Source: an uncultured Thermoleophilia bacterium (GTDB lineage: Bacteria > Actinomycetota > Thermoleophilia > UBA2241). From it: DNA of 11,683 nt. The translations under genes were made by a program, and so were the position numbers. Shown piece after piece: positions 1 to 6,687 of this stretch; positions within the stretch are counted from its first letter, which is position 1, and every line of letters begins with the position of its first letter. The notes below the pieces were generated by a model, which searched no databases, was not told the DNA's origin, and saw nothing but the letters and a program-made list of their open reading frames with translations. Where the stretch lies: contig CAIXSE010000883.1 in assembly GCA_903921965.1 (NCBI GenBank), forward strand, positions 1 through 11,683, written 5' to 3'.

Positions 1-1
1 C

Positions 2-952
2 GACGCCTGCCAGCTGAAGTGCGTGCACTGCAGCGCCGCCCAGCGGCCGCACGACAGGCCGGCACTCGACACCGCCACGTGGAAGCGTGTGATCGGGGAG
101 TGCGTCGACCTGGGCACCTCGGTCGTCACCTTCACCGGCGGCGAGCCGCTGCTGCGCCGCGACCTGGACGAGCTCGTCGCGGCCGTCCCGAAAGACAGGG
201 CCGTCGCCGAGTTCTTCTGCAACGGCCTGGACGCCACACCCGAACGGCTCGCCGCCGTCAGACGGGCTGGGGCCTACGGCATCCACCTCAGCCTCGACGA
301 CCCGGACGAGGGCGAGCACGACCGGGGGCGCGGGCGCGAAGGCGTCTACCGCGCCGTGGCCGACGCGGCGCGCGCGGCGCGCGCGGCCGGCCTGCTGGTG
401 GGGCTCAGCACCTACGCCACCAGCGCGTCGGTGGACGCGCGCAAGCTCACGCGGGTCGCGGCCCTCGGCGAAGAGTGGGGCGCGAGCGAGATCAGCGTCT
501 TCGACGGCATCCGCACCGGCCGCATGCTGCGCGGGTGCGAGCCGCTGCTCGACGACGTACACAGGCGTCGCCTCCTGGCCGAGGCCCGGCTCGCCAACCG
601 CGTGCACCGCGGGCGCCTGCGTGTCATCACGCAGTCCTGGACCAACAGCGGGCAGACGTTCTCCAGGCTGATCGGGTGCCTGGCCGGCAACCTCCAGTGC
701 CACATCACCGCGCAGGGCGACCTCACGCCGTGTGACTTCACGCCGCTCTCGTTCGGCAACGTGCAGGATGCCTCGGTGGAGGAGCTGTGGCGGCGCATGC
801 TCGCGCACCCCGCCTACCGGGAGCGGTCCCAGACCTGCCGCATGCAGTCGCCGGAGTTCCGCGCCCGGTACATCGACACGATCCCCGAGGGCGCGAGCCT
901 GCCCTACCCGATGGACGGTGCGAGAGCCGAGCGGACGGTCGCGGCGTTCTAG
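2..952 (+). CDS. Radical SAM protein with SPASM/twitch-like C-terminus (5' end outside window)
   Basis: Seen: the reading frame is open from base 2, so the start codon lies upstream; 316 residues are visible. The first visible residues hold the radical SAM cluster motif CxxxCxxC (Cys 3, 7 and 10 of the visible part). GGEP follows at about residues 46-49, then a SLDD strand and a HDRGRG segment at about 96-113, all typical of the family. The C-terminus has Cys 226, 233, 244 and 279 around GDLTPC, resembling the auxiliary iron-sulfur region of SPASM/twitch enzymes. Known: these enzymes cleave S-adenosylmethionine to a 5'-deoxyadenosyl radical and often modify peptides or small molecules. Substrate unknown. 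Only about 10-30 N-terminal residues are probably missing. The gene runs convergently to the oleD-like gene, and the two stop codons overlap in one CTAG. I see no precursor-peptide gene in the window, so I do not assign a RiPP role. Confidence 0.88.
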   Translation, partial: DACQLKCVHCSAAQRPHDRPALDTATWKRVIGECVDLGTSVVTFTGGEPLLRRDLDELVAAVPKDRAVAEFFCNGLDATPERLAAVRRAGAYGIHLSLDDPDEGEHDRGRGREGVYRAVADAARAARAAGLLVGLSTYATSASVDARKLTRVAALGEEWGASEISVFDGIRTGRMLRGCEPLLDDVHRRRLLAEARLANRVHRGRLRVITQSWTNSGQTFSRLIGCLAGNLQCHITAQGDLTPCDFTPLSFGNVQDASVEELWRRMLAHPAYRERSQTCRMQSPEFRARYIDTIPEGASLPYPMDGARAERTVAAF

Positions 953-1971
953 AGGCCGGCGCTCGTGGCACCGCCGGCCCGCAACCACTCGCCGAGGCGC
1001 TGCAGGCCCTCCTCGAGGCTGACGGCCGGCTCGTAGCCCAGCTCGCGGCGGGCAGCGCCGATGTCGAACCAGTGCGACGTCGAGAGCTCCTCGGCGAGGA
1101 ACCGCGTGAGCCGCGGCTCGCCCGGCCGGTGGAGCCGCTCATGGACGGCCCCGACGGCGGCGCCGAGCGCCACCGCCAGCGACGCCGGCACCGAGTGCCG
1201 CACGGGCGGCAGGCCCGCCTCAGCGAGGATGCGGTCGATCAGCTTCCACAGGTTCGCCGGATCGCCGTTGCTGACGAAGTAGGCGCGTCCCGCGGCGCGC
1301 GGGTTGCCAAGCAGGGCGCGCGCCGCCAGCAGGTGCGCGTCGACGGCGTTGTCGACGTAGGTGGTGTCGACGACGTTGGTGCCGTCGCCGACGCGCACGA
1401 CCTTGCCCGCCCGCGCCTGGGCGACGATGCGCGGCACGATCTGTGTGTCGCCCGGCCCCCAGATGAGGTGCGGGCGGAGCGCGATCGTCCGCAGCCCGGG
1501 CCCATCGGCGGCGAGCACGAGCCGCTCCGCTTCGGCCTTGGTGGCCGCGTACGGCGAGGCCTGGCGGCGCGGATACGGAAGCGACTCGTCGGCGCCGCGG
1601 ATGTCCTCGCGCCCGAACACCACGCTCGCCGTGCTGGTGAAGACCAGCCGCGGCACGCCCTCGTCGCGGCACGCCTGCAGCACGTTGCGCGTGCCGAGGA
1701 CGTTGGGGCCGGCGAACGCCTCGTACCGGCCCCAGACCGCGGCCCGCGCCGCGTTGTGGAACACGACCTCGCAGCCCGCGCAGGCGCGCCGCACGGCGGC
1801 GGCGTCGGCGAGGTCGCCGCGCACCACGTCGACGCCCAGCGCCTCGAGCTCCGGGTAGGCGCCGCGCGAGAAGCTGCGGACGCGGTGACCCTGAGCGAGC
1901 AGGCCGCGCACGAGGGCTCCGCCGAGAAAGCCGCCGCCGCCGGTGACGAGGACATCGGGGCCGGCGCCCAT
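949..1971 (-). CDS. oleD: OleD-like NAD(P)-dependent 2-alkyl-3-ketoacyl reductase (extended SDR / 3-beta-HSD family)
   Basis: Seen: 340 residues with an N-terminal dinucleotide-binding loop TGGGGFLG (10-17, GxxGxxG), a Ser/Thr-rich strand TSTAS (112-116) and the catalytic YxxxK (Tyr141, Lys145), the layout of an extended short-chain dehydrogenase. A hydrophobic patch at about 261-276 could favour membrane contact. Known: OleD reduces the 2-alkyl-3-keto acid made by OleA to the 2-alkyl-3-hydroxy acid, the substrate of OleC; LstD and NltD are counterparts in beta-lactone pathways. Start: the frame is open up to 2187, but ATG 1971 begins just before the nucleotide-binding strand, has GAGG 8 bases upstream, and avoids a 72-residue extension that overlaps oleC and looks like out-of-frame translation. 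It is the last gene of the cluster. Its stop overlaps that of the convergent radical SAM gene. The family is certain; the OleD role is inferred from the neighbouring KAS-III and OleC genes. Confidence 0.88.
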   Translation of the reverse strand: MGAGPDVLVTGGGGFLGGALVRGLLAQGHRVRSFSRGAYPELEALGVDVVRGDLADAAAVRRACAGCEVVFHNAARAAVWGRYEAFAGPNVLGTRNVLQACRDEGVPRLVFTSTASVVFGREDIRGADESLPYPRRQASPYAATKAEAERLVLAADGPGLRTIALRPHLIWGPGDTQIVPRIVAQARAGKVVRVGDGTNVVDTTYVDNAVDAHLLAARALLGNPRAAGRAYFVSNGDPANLWKLIDRILAEAGLPPVRHSVPASLAVALGAAVGAVHERLHRPGEPRLTRFLAEELSTSHWFDIGAARRELGYEPAVSLEEGLQRLGEWLRAGGATSAGL

Positions 1972-2000
1972 CAGCCCGGCCTCGACTCGATCGCGTCCAT
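1971..2000 (-). other. Possible 9-codon coupling mini-ORF between the oleC- and oleD-like genes
   Basis: Seen: an ATG at 2000 overlaps the oleC stop (TGATG). It opens a frame of nine codons (MDAIESRPG) that ends in a TGA at 1973-1971, which itself overlaps the oleD ATG, again as TGATG. A GAGG lies inside it, placed to serve the oleD start. A ribosome finishing oleC could therefore restart twice in a chain. The peptide has no recognisable function. The arrangement may be chance, or may be a translational coupling device; it could also be read simply as a 28-base spacer. Confidence 0.3.
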
Positions 2001-3673
2001 CAGCCCCGCCCCAGCTCCCGCGCGGCCCACACCGCGAGGTCCTCGCGGCGGATCTTGGCATTGTGACGCACGTCGACGGGGAAGCCGGGGTGGTACAGCA
2101 CCTCGCGGATGCCGGCCGTGTGCGGGCGCTCCGCCCCCAGCGCGAGCAACTCCGCCGTGAGCTGCTCGCGGCGGCCTCCGTCATCACCGCGGGCCAGCTC
2201 GACCACGATGACCGGGGTCTGGTGCGGCCTCTCCCCCACGCCGACGAGCGCAGTGCGGCGCACGCGCGGGTGGGCGTTGAAGACGGCCTCGCAACAGACG
2301 CTGAACAGGGTCCCGCCGCCGGTCTCGACGCGGTGCGCCTTGCGGCCGCAGAACCACAGGCGGCCCTGCTCGTCCAGGTGACCCAGGTCGCCCATGCGGT
2401 GCCACACCTCGGCGGACCCGGGCTCCACGGGGATCTTGGCCAGACGCGTGGCGTCGGGCCGGCGGAAGTACTCCTTCGTGACCCCCGGCCCCTTCACGGC
2501 GATCTCGCCGACCTCGCCGGCGGCCAGCGGCCGGGCCTCGGCCCACGAGCCGATGGGCTCGTCGGTGATGCCGATGACCGCGATGTCCTGGCCGGGCATG
2601 GGGCGGCCGACGCACATCCCGGCGCCCGCCTCGGTGAGCGCCCGCGTTTCCGTGAGGATCTCGCGGCTCTCGACGTTGCTCACCGGCAGCACCTCGGTGG
2701 CGCCGTAGGGCGTGTAGATGACGGCGTCGTCCGGCAGCATGGCGCGCAGCCGTTCGAGCAGGTCGGGGCGGGCGGGCGCCCCCGCCGTGATGACGCAGCG
2801 CAGCGTCGGCAGTCTGGCCCCCGTCTCGGCGCCCCACCGCGACAGGTTCTCGAGCAGCGCCGGCGAGGCGTACAGGTTGGTGCAGCGCTGGGAGGTCACC
2901 GCGCCGGCGATCATGGCCGGGTCGGCCTCGCCCGGCCTCGTGGGGTCCATGTCGGGGATCACGGAGGTGATGCCCAGCACCGCGTCGAGGAGCGAGAAGA
3001 TGGGGAACGTGGCCAGGTCGACGTCGCCCTCCTCGTACCGGAACTGGGTGTGGAGGTAGGCGGACTGGACGTCGAACATGCCGTGCTCGTACACGACGCC
3101 CTTGGGCGGGCCGGTGCTGCCGCTGGTGAAGAAGATGGCGGCGACGTCGTCCGGCTGCGAGGGCTCGGAGGCGAACGGACGCCACGGCTCGCTCTGCAAC
3201 AGCTCGAGCAGCGTGGGGCCGCCCCAGAACAGGCGGCGGCCCACGGTGATGCTCGTCCTCACCGTGGGGAAGCGCCCCGGCGAGAGCACGCGCAGCGCGT
3301 GCGCGAGCGGGACGCCGATGAAGGCGCCGGCCTCGACGCCGGACAGGTTGTCGACGAGCCTCTGGCGCCCCATGCCGGGGTCGATCATCACCGGGACGGC
3401 GCCGGTGCGCAGCAGCGCGAAGGTGGTGGCGAAGAGCTCGAACGACGGGCGCACCATGAGGATGGTGCGGACGCCCTTGCCGATGCCGAGGCGGCGGAAG
3501 GCGTGGGCCAGCCGGTCCGCCGCCCTGTCGAGGTCGCGGAAGGTGCGGCTCGTGGCGACCGTCCGCGAGCCTTGGCGCCGGAGGCAGACCACGGCGGGCT
3601 TGTCCGCGAGCCGCTCGGCGACACGCGTGAGGTGCTCGCCGAGGTTCGTCGTGCGGGCAGGCGCCTCAGGCAC
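2000..3673 (-). CDS. oleC: OleC-like acyl-AMP ligase family enzyme, probable beta-lactone synthetase
   Basis: Seen: 557 residues with the full set of ANL-superfamily motifs: P-loop TSGSTGPPKG (183-192), YGATE (323-327), GDLG (428-431), and a C-terminal Lys540 in NAKIRRE. This is the usual size for OleC. Known: OleC enzymes use ATP to adenylate the 2-alkyl-3-hydroxy acid from OleD, and the 3-hydroxyl closes on the carboxyl to give a cis-beta-lactone; no CoA thioester is made. LstC and NltC act the same way in lipstatin and nocardiolactone synthesis. Start: GTG 3673 is the first start in the frame and gives a normal N-terminus; a GGGG about 7 bases upstream is the only Shine-Dalgarno candidate. 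The gene follows KAS-III B1 after 48 bases on the same strand. The superfamily is certain. OleC rather than a fatty acyl-CoA or fatty acyl-AMP ligase is inferred from overall resemblance and from the adjoining oleA- and oleD-like genes. Confidence 0.87.
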   Translation of the reverse strand: MPEAPARTTNLGEHLTRVAERLADKPAVVCLRRQGSRTVATSRTFRDLDRAADRLAHAFRRLGIGKGVRTILMVRPSFELFATTFALLRTGAVPVMIDPGMGRQRLVDNLSGVEAGAFIGVPLAHALRVLSPGRFPTVRTSITVGRRLFWGGPTLLELLQSEPWRPFASEPSQPDDVAAIFFTSGSTGPPKGVVYEHGMFDVQSAYLHTQFRYEEGDVDLATFPIFSLLDAVLGITSVIPDMDPTRPGEADPAMIAGAVTSQRCTNLYASPALLENLSRWGAETGARLPTLRCVITAGAPARPDLLERLRAMLPDDAVIYTPYGATEVLPVSNVESREILTETRALTEAGAGMCVGRPMPGQDIAVIGITDEPIGSWAEARPLAAGEVGEIAVKGPGVTKEYFRRPDATRLAKIPVEPGSAEVWHRMGDLGHLDEQGRLWFCGRKAHRVETGGGTLFSVCCEAVFNAHPRVRRTALVGVGERPHQTPVIVVELARGDDGGRREQLTAELLALGAERPHTAGIREVLYHPGFPVDVRHNAKIRREDLAVWAARELGRG

Positions 3674-3721
3674 GGCGACCCCGGCCGTCCTCGGCGGCTT
3701 GGGGCTCCCGACCGGGCGCGC

Positions 3722-4612
3722 TCACGTCCGCTGCGGGACCCGGTACAGCGCGAGCGCCGTGGAGATGCCGGACCCCACGGCCACGAACAGCACGTGTGCG
3801 CCCGGCCGGAGCAGGCCGTCGCGCTGGGCGCGCTCGAGCGCGAGGCCGACGCCGGCGGTGTGCACGTCGCCCGCCTCCCCGGTCACGTCGACCACCCGGT
3901 CGCCCATGCCGGTGGCCGCACGAAGACCGGCGACGAAGCGCGGGGGGCTCTGCGACGGGACCGCCACGTCGATGTCGCCCGCCGCGAGGCCGGCTTCGGC
4001 GAGGAACGCGGCGACGGATCCGGCGGCCGCCTCGACGCACGCCTCCGCGTAGTCGTCCGCCGTGCGCAGGACCAGCCAGTGGTGACCTCCGTCCCGCCGG
4101 CGCCACTCGAGCCGCCCTGTGTGCGCGCCGGCGCGGGCGGAGTCGGCGTCGGCGCGGAACCCGAGGAACCCCTCGCCTTCCGCGCCGGCCTGCAGGAGCA
4201 CCGCCGCGGCGGCCGGCCGGTAGGCGAAGCCCTCGCTGAAGCCGGGCGACGGCTCGGCGTCGCCGGCCACCACGATGCCGTAGGGCGTGGCCGTGGTGCG
4301 CAGCAACTGGTCGGCGAGCATCATCCCCGTCACGAGGCCGCAGCCCCCGTGCGAGAGGTCGAACGAGAACGTCCCGGGGGTGCCGTTGATGTCCAGGTTG
4401 GAGCCGAGCTTCTGCTGGATGAGGCTGGCGATGGCCGGCTCCCCGATGTTGTCGTCGCGGTAGATGCCGGCGTTGACCAGCAGGCTGACCTCGTCGGGCC
4501 CGAGCCCCGCACCCCCCAGACAGCGCTTCGCGGCGCTGACCTCGAGGGCGATGGAGCGCCCGCGGCCGGAACGCTCGCGCGCGACACCGACTGACCGGAT
4601 GGCGCTACCCAT
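3722..4612 (-). CDS. KAS-III-like partner subunit B1 (LstB/NltB-like, degenerate active site)
   Basis: Seen: 296 residues, shorter than ordinary KAS-III/OleA proteins (about 330-360) because the N-terminal part is trimmed. Cys91 sits at the usual nucleophile position (HGGC). At the catalytic His position the protein reads VPSQS (Ser220), and the Asn position reads AGDVHT (Asp249). Glu58 in a RDDNIGEP segment matches the OleA Glu that reaches across the dimer. Known: in lipstatin and nocardiolactone pathways an OleA-like heterodimer carries out the non-decarboxylative Claisen condensation of two acyl-CoAs. Inference: this is the non- or semi-catalytic partner of A1, contributing the Glu and perhaps shaping an acyl channel. 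Its ATG lies inside the end of the A1 gene (8-base overlap), implying coupled translation and equal amounts. No frameshift or internal stop is present, so it is not a decayed gene. It could conceivably still take an acyl group on Cys91. Confidence 0.85.
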   Translation of the reverse strand: MGSAIRSVGVARERSGRGRSIALEVSAAKRCLGGAGLGPDEVSLLVNAGIYRDDNIGEPAIASLIQQKLGSNLDINGTPGTFSFDLSHGGCGLVTGMMLADQLLRTTATPYGIVVAGDAEPSPGFSEGFAYRPAAAAVLLQAGAEGEGFLGFRADADSARAGAHTGRLEWRRRDGGHHWLVLRTADDYAEACVEAAAGSVAAFLAEAGLAAGDIDVAVPSQSPPRFVAGLRAATGMGDRVVDVTGEAGDVHTAGVGLALERAQRDGLLRPGAHVLFVAVGSGISTALALYRVPQRT

Positions 4613-5684
4613 AGCGCTCTACCAGGTCGTCCATCTCGAACCCGACGACACCCATGACGAGGCCGGAGGCGAGGCTGACGAGCATGACCTTCTCGCCGCG
4701 CCGGAGGCGCCCCTCCTCGAGCATGCGGTACAGGGCCAGGAAGTGCGACGTGCTGGCGGTGTTGCCGTAGTCGGTGACGTTGACGACGACGTTCTCGGGA
4801 GTACCGCCGAGACGCCGGCTCAGCAGGAGCGTGCCCGCGCTGATGGCGCGGCTCGACGTCTGGTGGGGGATCACGTGGTCGATCTCGGTGATATCGACGC
4901 CCCAGGCCTCGAGCGCGCGCCGCAGGACCGGCGGCGTGGCGGCCACGGCCGCCTCCTGGAGCTTGCGGGCGTAGGTGACCATCTCCCCGCCGGGGGCCCT
5001 CGAGCTGGCCCCGCCGGTACACAGGCCGGCCCACCGCGCGACGGTGACGAAGCCACCGGTGACGAGCGCACCCGAGCCGGGCTGCGCGCGCTCGACGAGG
5101 GCGGCGGCGCCGCAGTCCCCGAGCGTGAGCGACGGCAACTGCCGGCTGAGCGGCGTGCGCACGTGCGGTACGGCGTTGTCGCTCAGCGACGTGATGTACT
5201 CGCCCGAGACGACCATGCCGCGGGAGATGACGCCGCGGCGGATGAAGTCGGACACGATGTACACGCCGGTGAGCATGCCGGCGCAGGCGTTGGAGATGTC
5301 GAACGCCAGGGCGTGGTGCGCTCCGACGGCGTCGCGCACGTACAGCGCGAGGGGCGGCTCGAACACGTGGTTGAGACCGTCCTTGAAGCGCGAGATCGAG
5401 CAGCACACGATCATCTCGAGGTCCGCGGCCGAGCAGGAGGAGTGCCGCAGGCACTCCTCGGCGGCGCCGACGGCGAGGGTGTACGAGTCTTCGCCCTCGC
5501 CGCACACCCGCCGCTCGCGGATGCCGGTGAGACCTTCCAGGCTCAGCCGCCCGCTCGGCCGTACCCGGGACATGACCTCCCGCGACGTCACGCGCCGCGC
5601 GGGCACGACGGCCCCTACGGACTCGAAACGCGCCGCGAACGGCGCGTCCTGACCCACTCCCAGCGTGGAAAAGTGTGCCGTCAT
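4605..5684 (-). CDS. KAS-III / OleA-like condensing enzyme, catalytic subunit A1 (LstA/NltA-like)
   Basis: Seen: 359 residues of thiolase-superfamily KAS-III fold with an intact triad: Cys134 (SNAC), His274 (IPHQTSS) and Asn308 (YGNTAST). Glu109 lies in VFEP, where OleA has its catalytic Glu. Known: OleA and its heterodimeric relatives join two fatty acyl-CoAs head to head without decarboxylation, giving a 2-alkyl-3-keto acid. Start: the frame is open to 5846, but ATG 5684 gives exactly the same length (359) as the paralogue A2 and is preceded by a possible -10 box; the extra upstream residues are Cys/Arg-rich and look non-coding. It ends in ERYG, with the B1 start inside its last codons. FabH-like initiation of fatty acid synthesis is an alternative for the family, but the paired B gene and the oleC/oleD neighbours argue against it. 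Confidence 0.9.
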   Translation of the reverse strand: MTAHFSTLGVGQDAPFAARFESVGAVVPARRVTSREVMSRVRPSGRLSLEGLTGIRERRVCGEGEDSYTLAVGAAEECLRHSSCSAADLEMIVCCSISRFKDGLNHVFEPPLALYVRDAVGAHHALAFDISNACAGMLTGVYIVSDFIRRGVISRGMVVSGEYITSLSDNAVPHVRTPLSRQLPSLTLGDCGAAALVERAQPGSGALVTGGFVTVARWAGLCTGGASSRAPGGEMVTYARKLQEAAVAATPPVLRRALEAWGVDITEIDHVIPHQTSSRAISAGTLLLSRRLGGTPENVVVNVTDYGNTASTSHFLALYRMLEEGRLRRGEKVMLVSLASGLVMGVVGFEMDDLVERYG

Positions 5685-5799
5685 GCGCTGTATGCTACCC
5701 GTATCGGCGCTCCGCACGCCATTCTCCCCTCGTTCAGCCAGTGCGGGCTCGTGCCGCACCGCAGTGGAGGCGTGGAGCCGTGCTCCGCAGGCCGACCCC
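5685..5799 (-). other. 115-base intergenic spacer between the two KAS-III pairs
   Basis: This is the only clear break inside the minus-strand cluster. Apart from the -10-like box next to the A1 start I see no terminator hairpin with a T-run, no repeat and no small ORF with a ribosome binding site. It probably carries the promoter region of the second transcription unit. Confidence 0.5.
5692..5697 (-). promoter_or_regulatory. Possible -10 box of a leaderless promoter before KAS-III A1
   Basis: Read on the minus strand, TAGCAT (within GGGTAGCATA) stands 7 bases before the A1 ATG. No Shine-Dalgarno sequence is present, and no convincing -35 box lies 16-18 bases upstream. The same GGTAGnAT core lies before A2 and before the ABC permease. 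If active, it would let the A1-B1-oleC-oleD part be transcribed separately from A2-B2. Confidence 0.4.
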
Positions 5800-6687
5800 T
5801 CACGCCGGCACTTCGTACAGCGCCAGCCACGCAGCCACGCCGGCACCCACGGTGAGGAACACGACGCGCCCGCCGGCCGGCACGCGGCCCGCCCGCCGGG
5901 CCGCGTGGAACGCCAGCCCGGCGGCCGCCGTGTGCACGTTGCCGTAGGTGCCGGTCACGTCGACGACCCTGTCTCCGAGACCGGTCTCCTCGCGCAGCCG
6001 CGCCACGAGCCCGGGCGGCGACTGCGAGGCGACGAGCAGGTCGACGTCGCCGGCGGCGAGCCCGGCCTCGGCGAGGAAGTCGCGCAGCGCGGGCACGGCC
6101 GTCGCCAGGCACGCGTCGAGGTACCCGTCGGAGACGCTCAGCCGCAGACGCGACCCTGAGCCCGCGGGCTGCGGCCAGACGAGGCGGCCGGCGTAGTCGC
6201 CCAGCCCCCGCCCCGACACCGCCGAGGCGAAGCGCACGAAGCCGGCGCCGGGGTCGTCGCCGCGCTCGAGCAGGACGGCGGAGGCGGACGCGGCGTAGCC
6301 GAAGCCGTCGCTGCGGCCCGGCACAGGCTCGGCGTCCCCCGCCACCACGAGCCCGAAGCGGCCGGCGCCGGAGCAGAGGAAGCCGTCGACGAGCGAGAGG
6401 CCGACCAGCGCGCTGCAGGCGCCGTTGGCCACGTCGAACGAGAACGTGCCGGGCAGCTCCTTCAGCCCCGTGTTGGCACCTATCTTGCGCTGCAGCATGC
6501 TGGCCACCGACGGCTCCACCATGTTGCCGTCGCGGTAGATCCCGGCGTAGACGAGGAAGCTGAGGTCGTCGGCCGCCACGCCGGCGGCACGCAGACACTC
6601 GCCGGCGGCGCGGCTCAGGAGCCTCATCGAACCCGACGTGCCGCTCTGGTCGTGAGCGACCCCCGCGGCCCTGATCAGGCTACCCAT
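5800..6687 (-). CDS. KAS-III-like partner subunit B2 (LstB/NltB-like, catalytic His replaced)
   Basis: Seen: 295 residues, closely resembling B1 in length and order of motifs. Cys91 (NGAC) is at the nucleophile position. The His position reads VASQS (Ser221). The Asn position is kept (Asn250 in YGNVHT), unlike B1. Glu58 is kept in RDGNMVEP. MGS at the start, PGTFSFD and VVAGDAEP are shared with B1, but much of the rest differs, so B2 and B1 have diverged more than A2 and A1. Inference: B2 is the partner subunit of A2 in a KAS-III heterodimer for acyl-acyl condensation, possibly with different chain-length preference from the A1/B1 pair. The start ATG is inside the end of A2, in the same 8-base overlap as in the other pair. 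The gene is intact, without internal stops. Confidence 0.85.
   Translation of the reverse strand: MGSLIRAAGVAHDQSGTSGSMRLLSRAAGECLRAAGVAADDLSFLVYAGIYRDGNMVEPSVASMLQRKIGANTGLKELPGTFSFDVANGACSALVGLSLVDGFLCSGAGRFGLVVAGDAEPVPGRSDGFGYAASASAVLLERGDDPGAGFVRFASAVSGRGLGDYAGRLVWPQPAGSGSRLRLSVSDGYLDACLATAVPALRDFLAEAGLAAGDVDLLVASQSPPGLVARLREETGLGDRVVDVTGTYGNVHTAAAGLAFHAARRAGRVPAGGRVVFLTVGAGVAAWLALYEVPA

Noticed and set aside
787..2160. A 457-codon + strand frame over the end of the radical SAM gene and the oleD-like gene
   Set aside because: Antisense to a full SDR protein with intact catalytic motifs; its composition is that of a shadow frame.
1943..4594. An 883-codon open frame on the + strand opposite the oleC-like and B1 genes
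   Set aside because: It is a GC-rich antisense shadow. The translation is Arg/Gly/Ala/Asp-rich, low in complexity and without motifs, whereas the minus strand encodes complete recognised proteins.
3722..6687. B1 and B2 as decaying pseudogenes of KAS-III
   Set aside because: Both are free of stops and frameshifts, equal in length, keep the Cys and Glu positions, and keep precise overlaps with their A genes.
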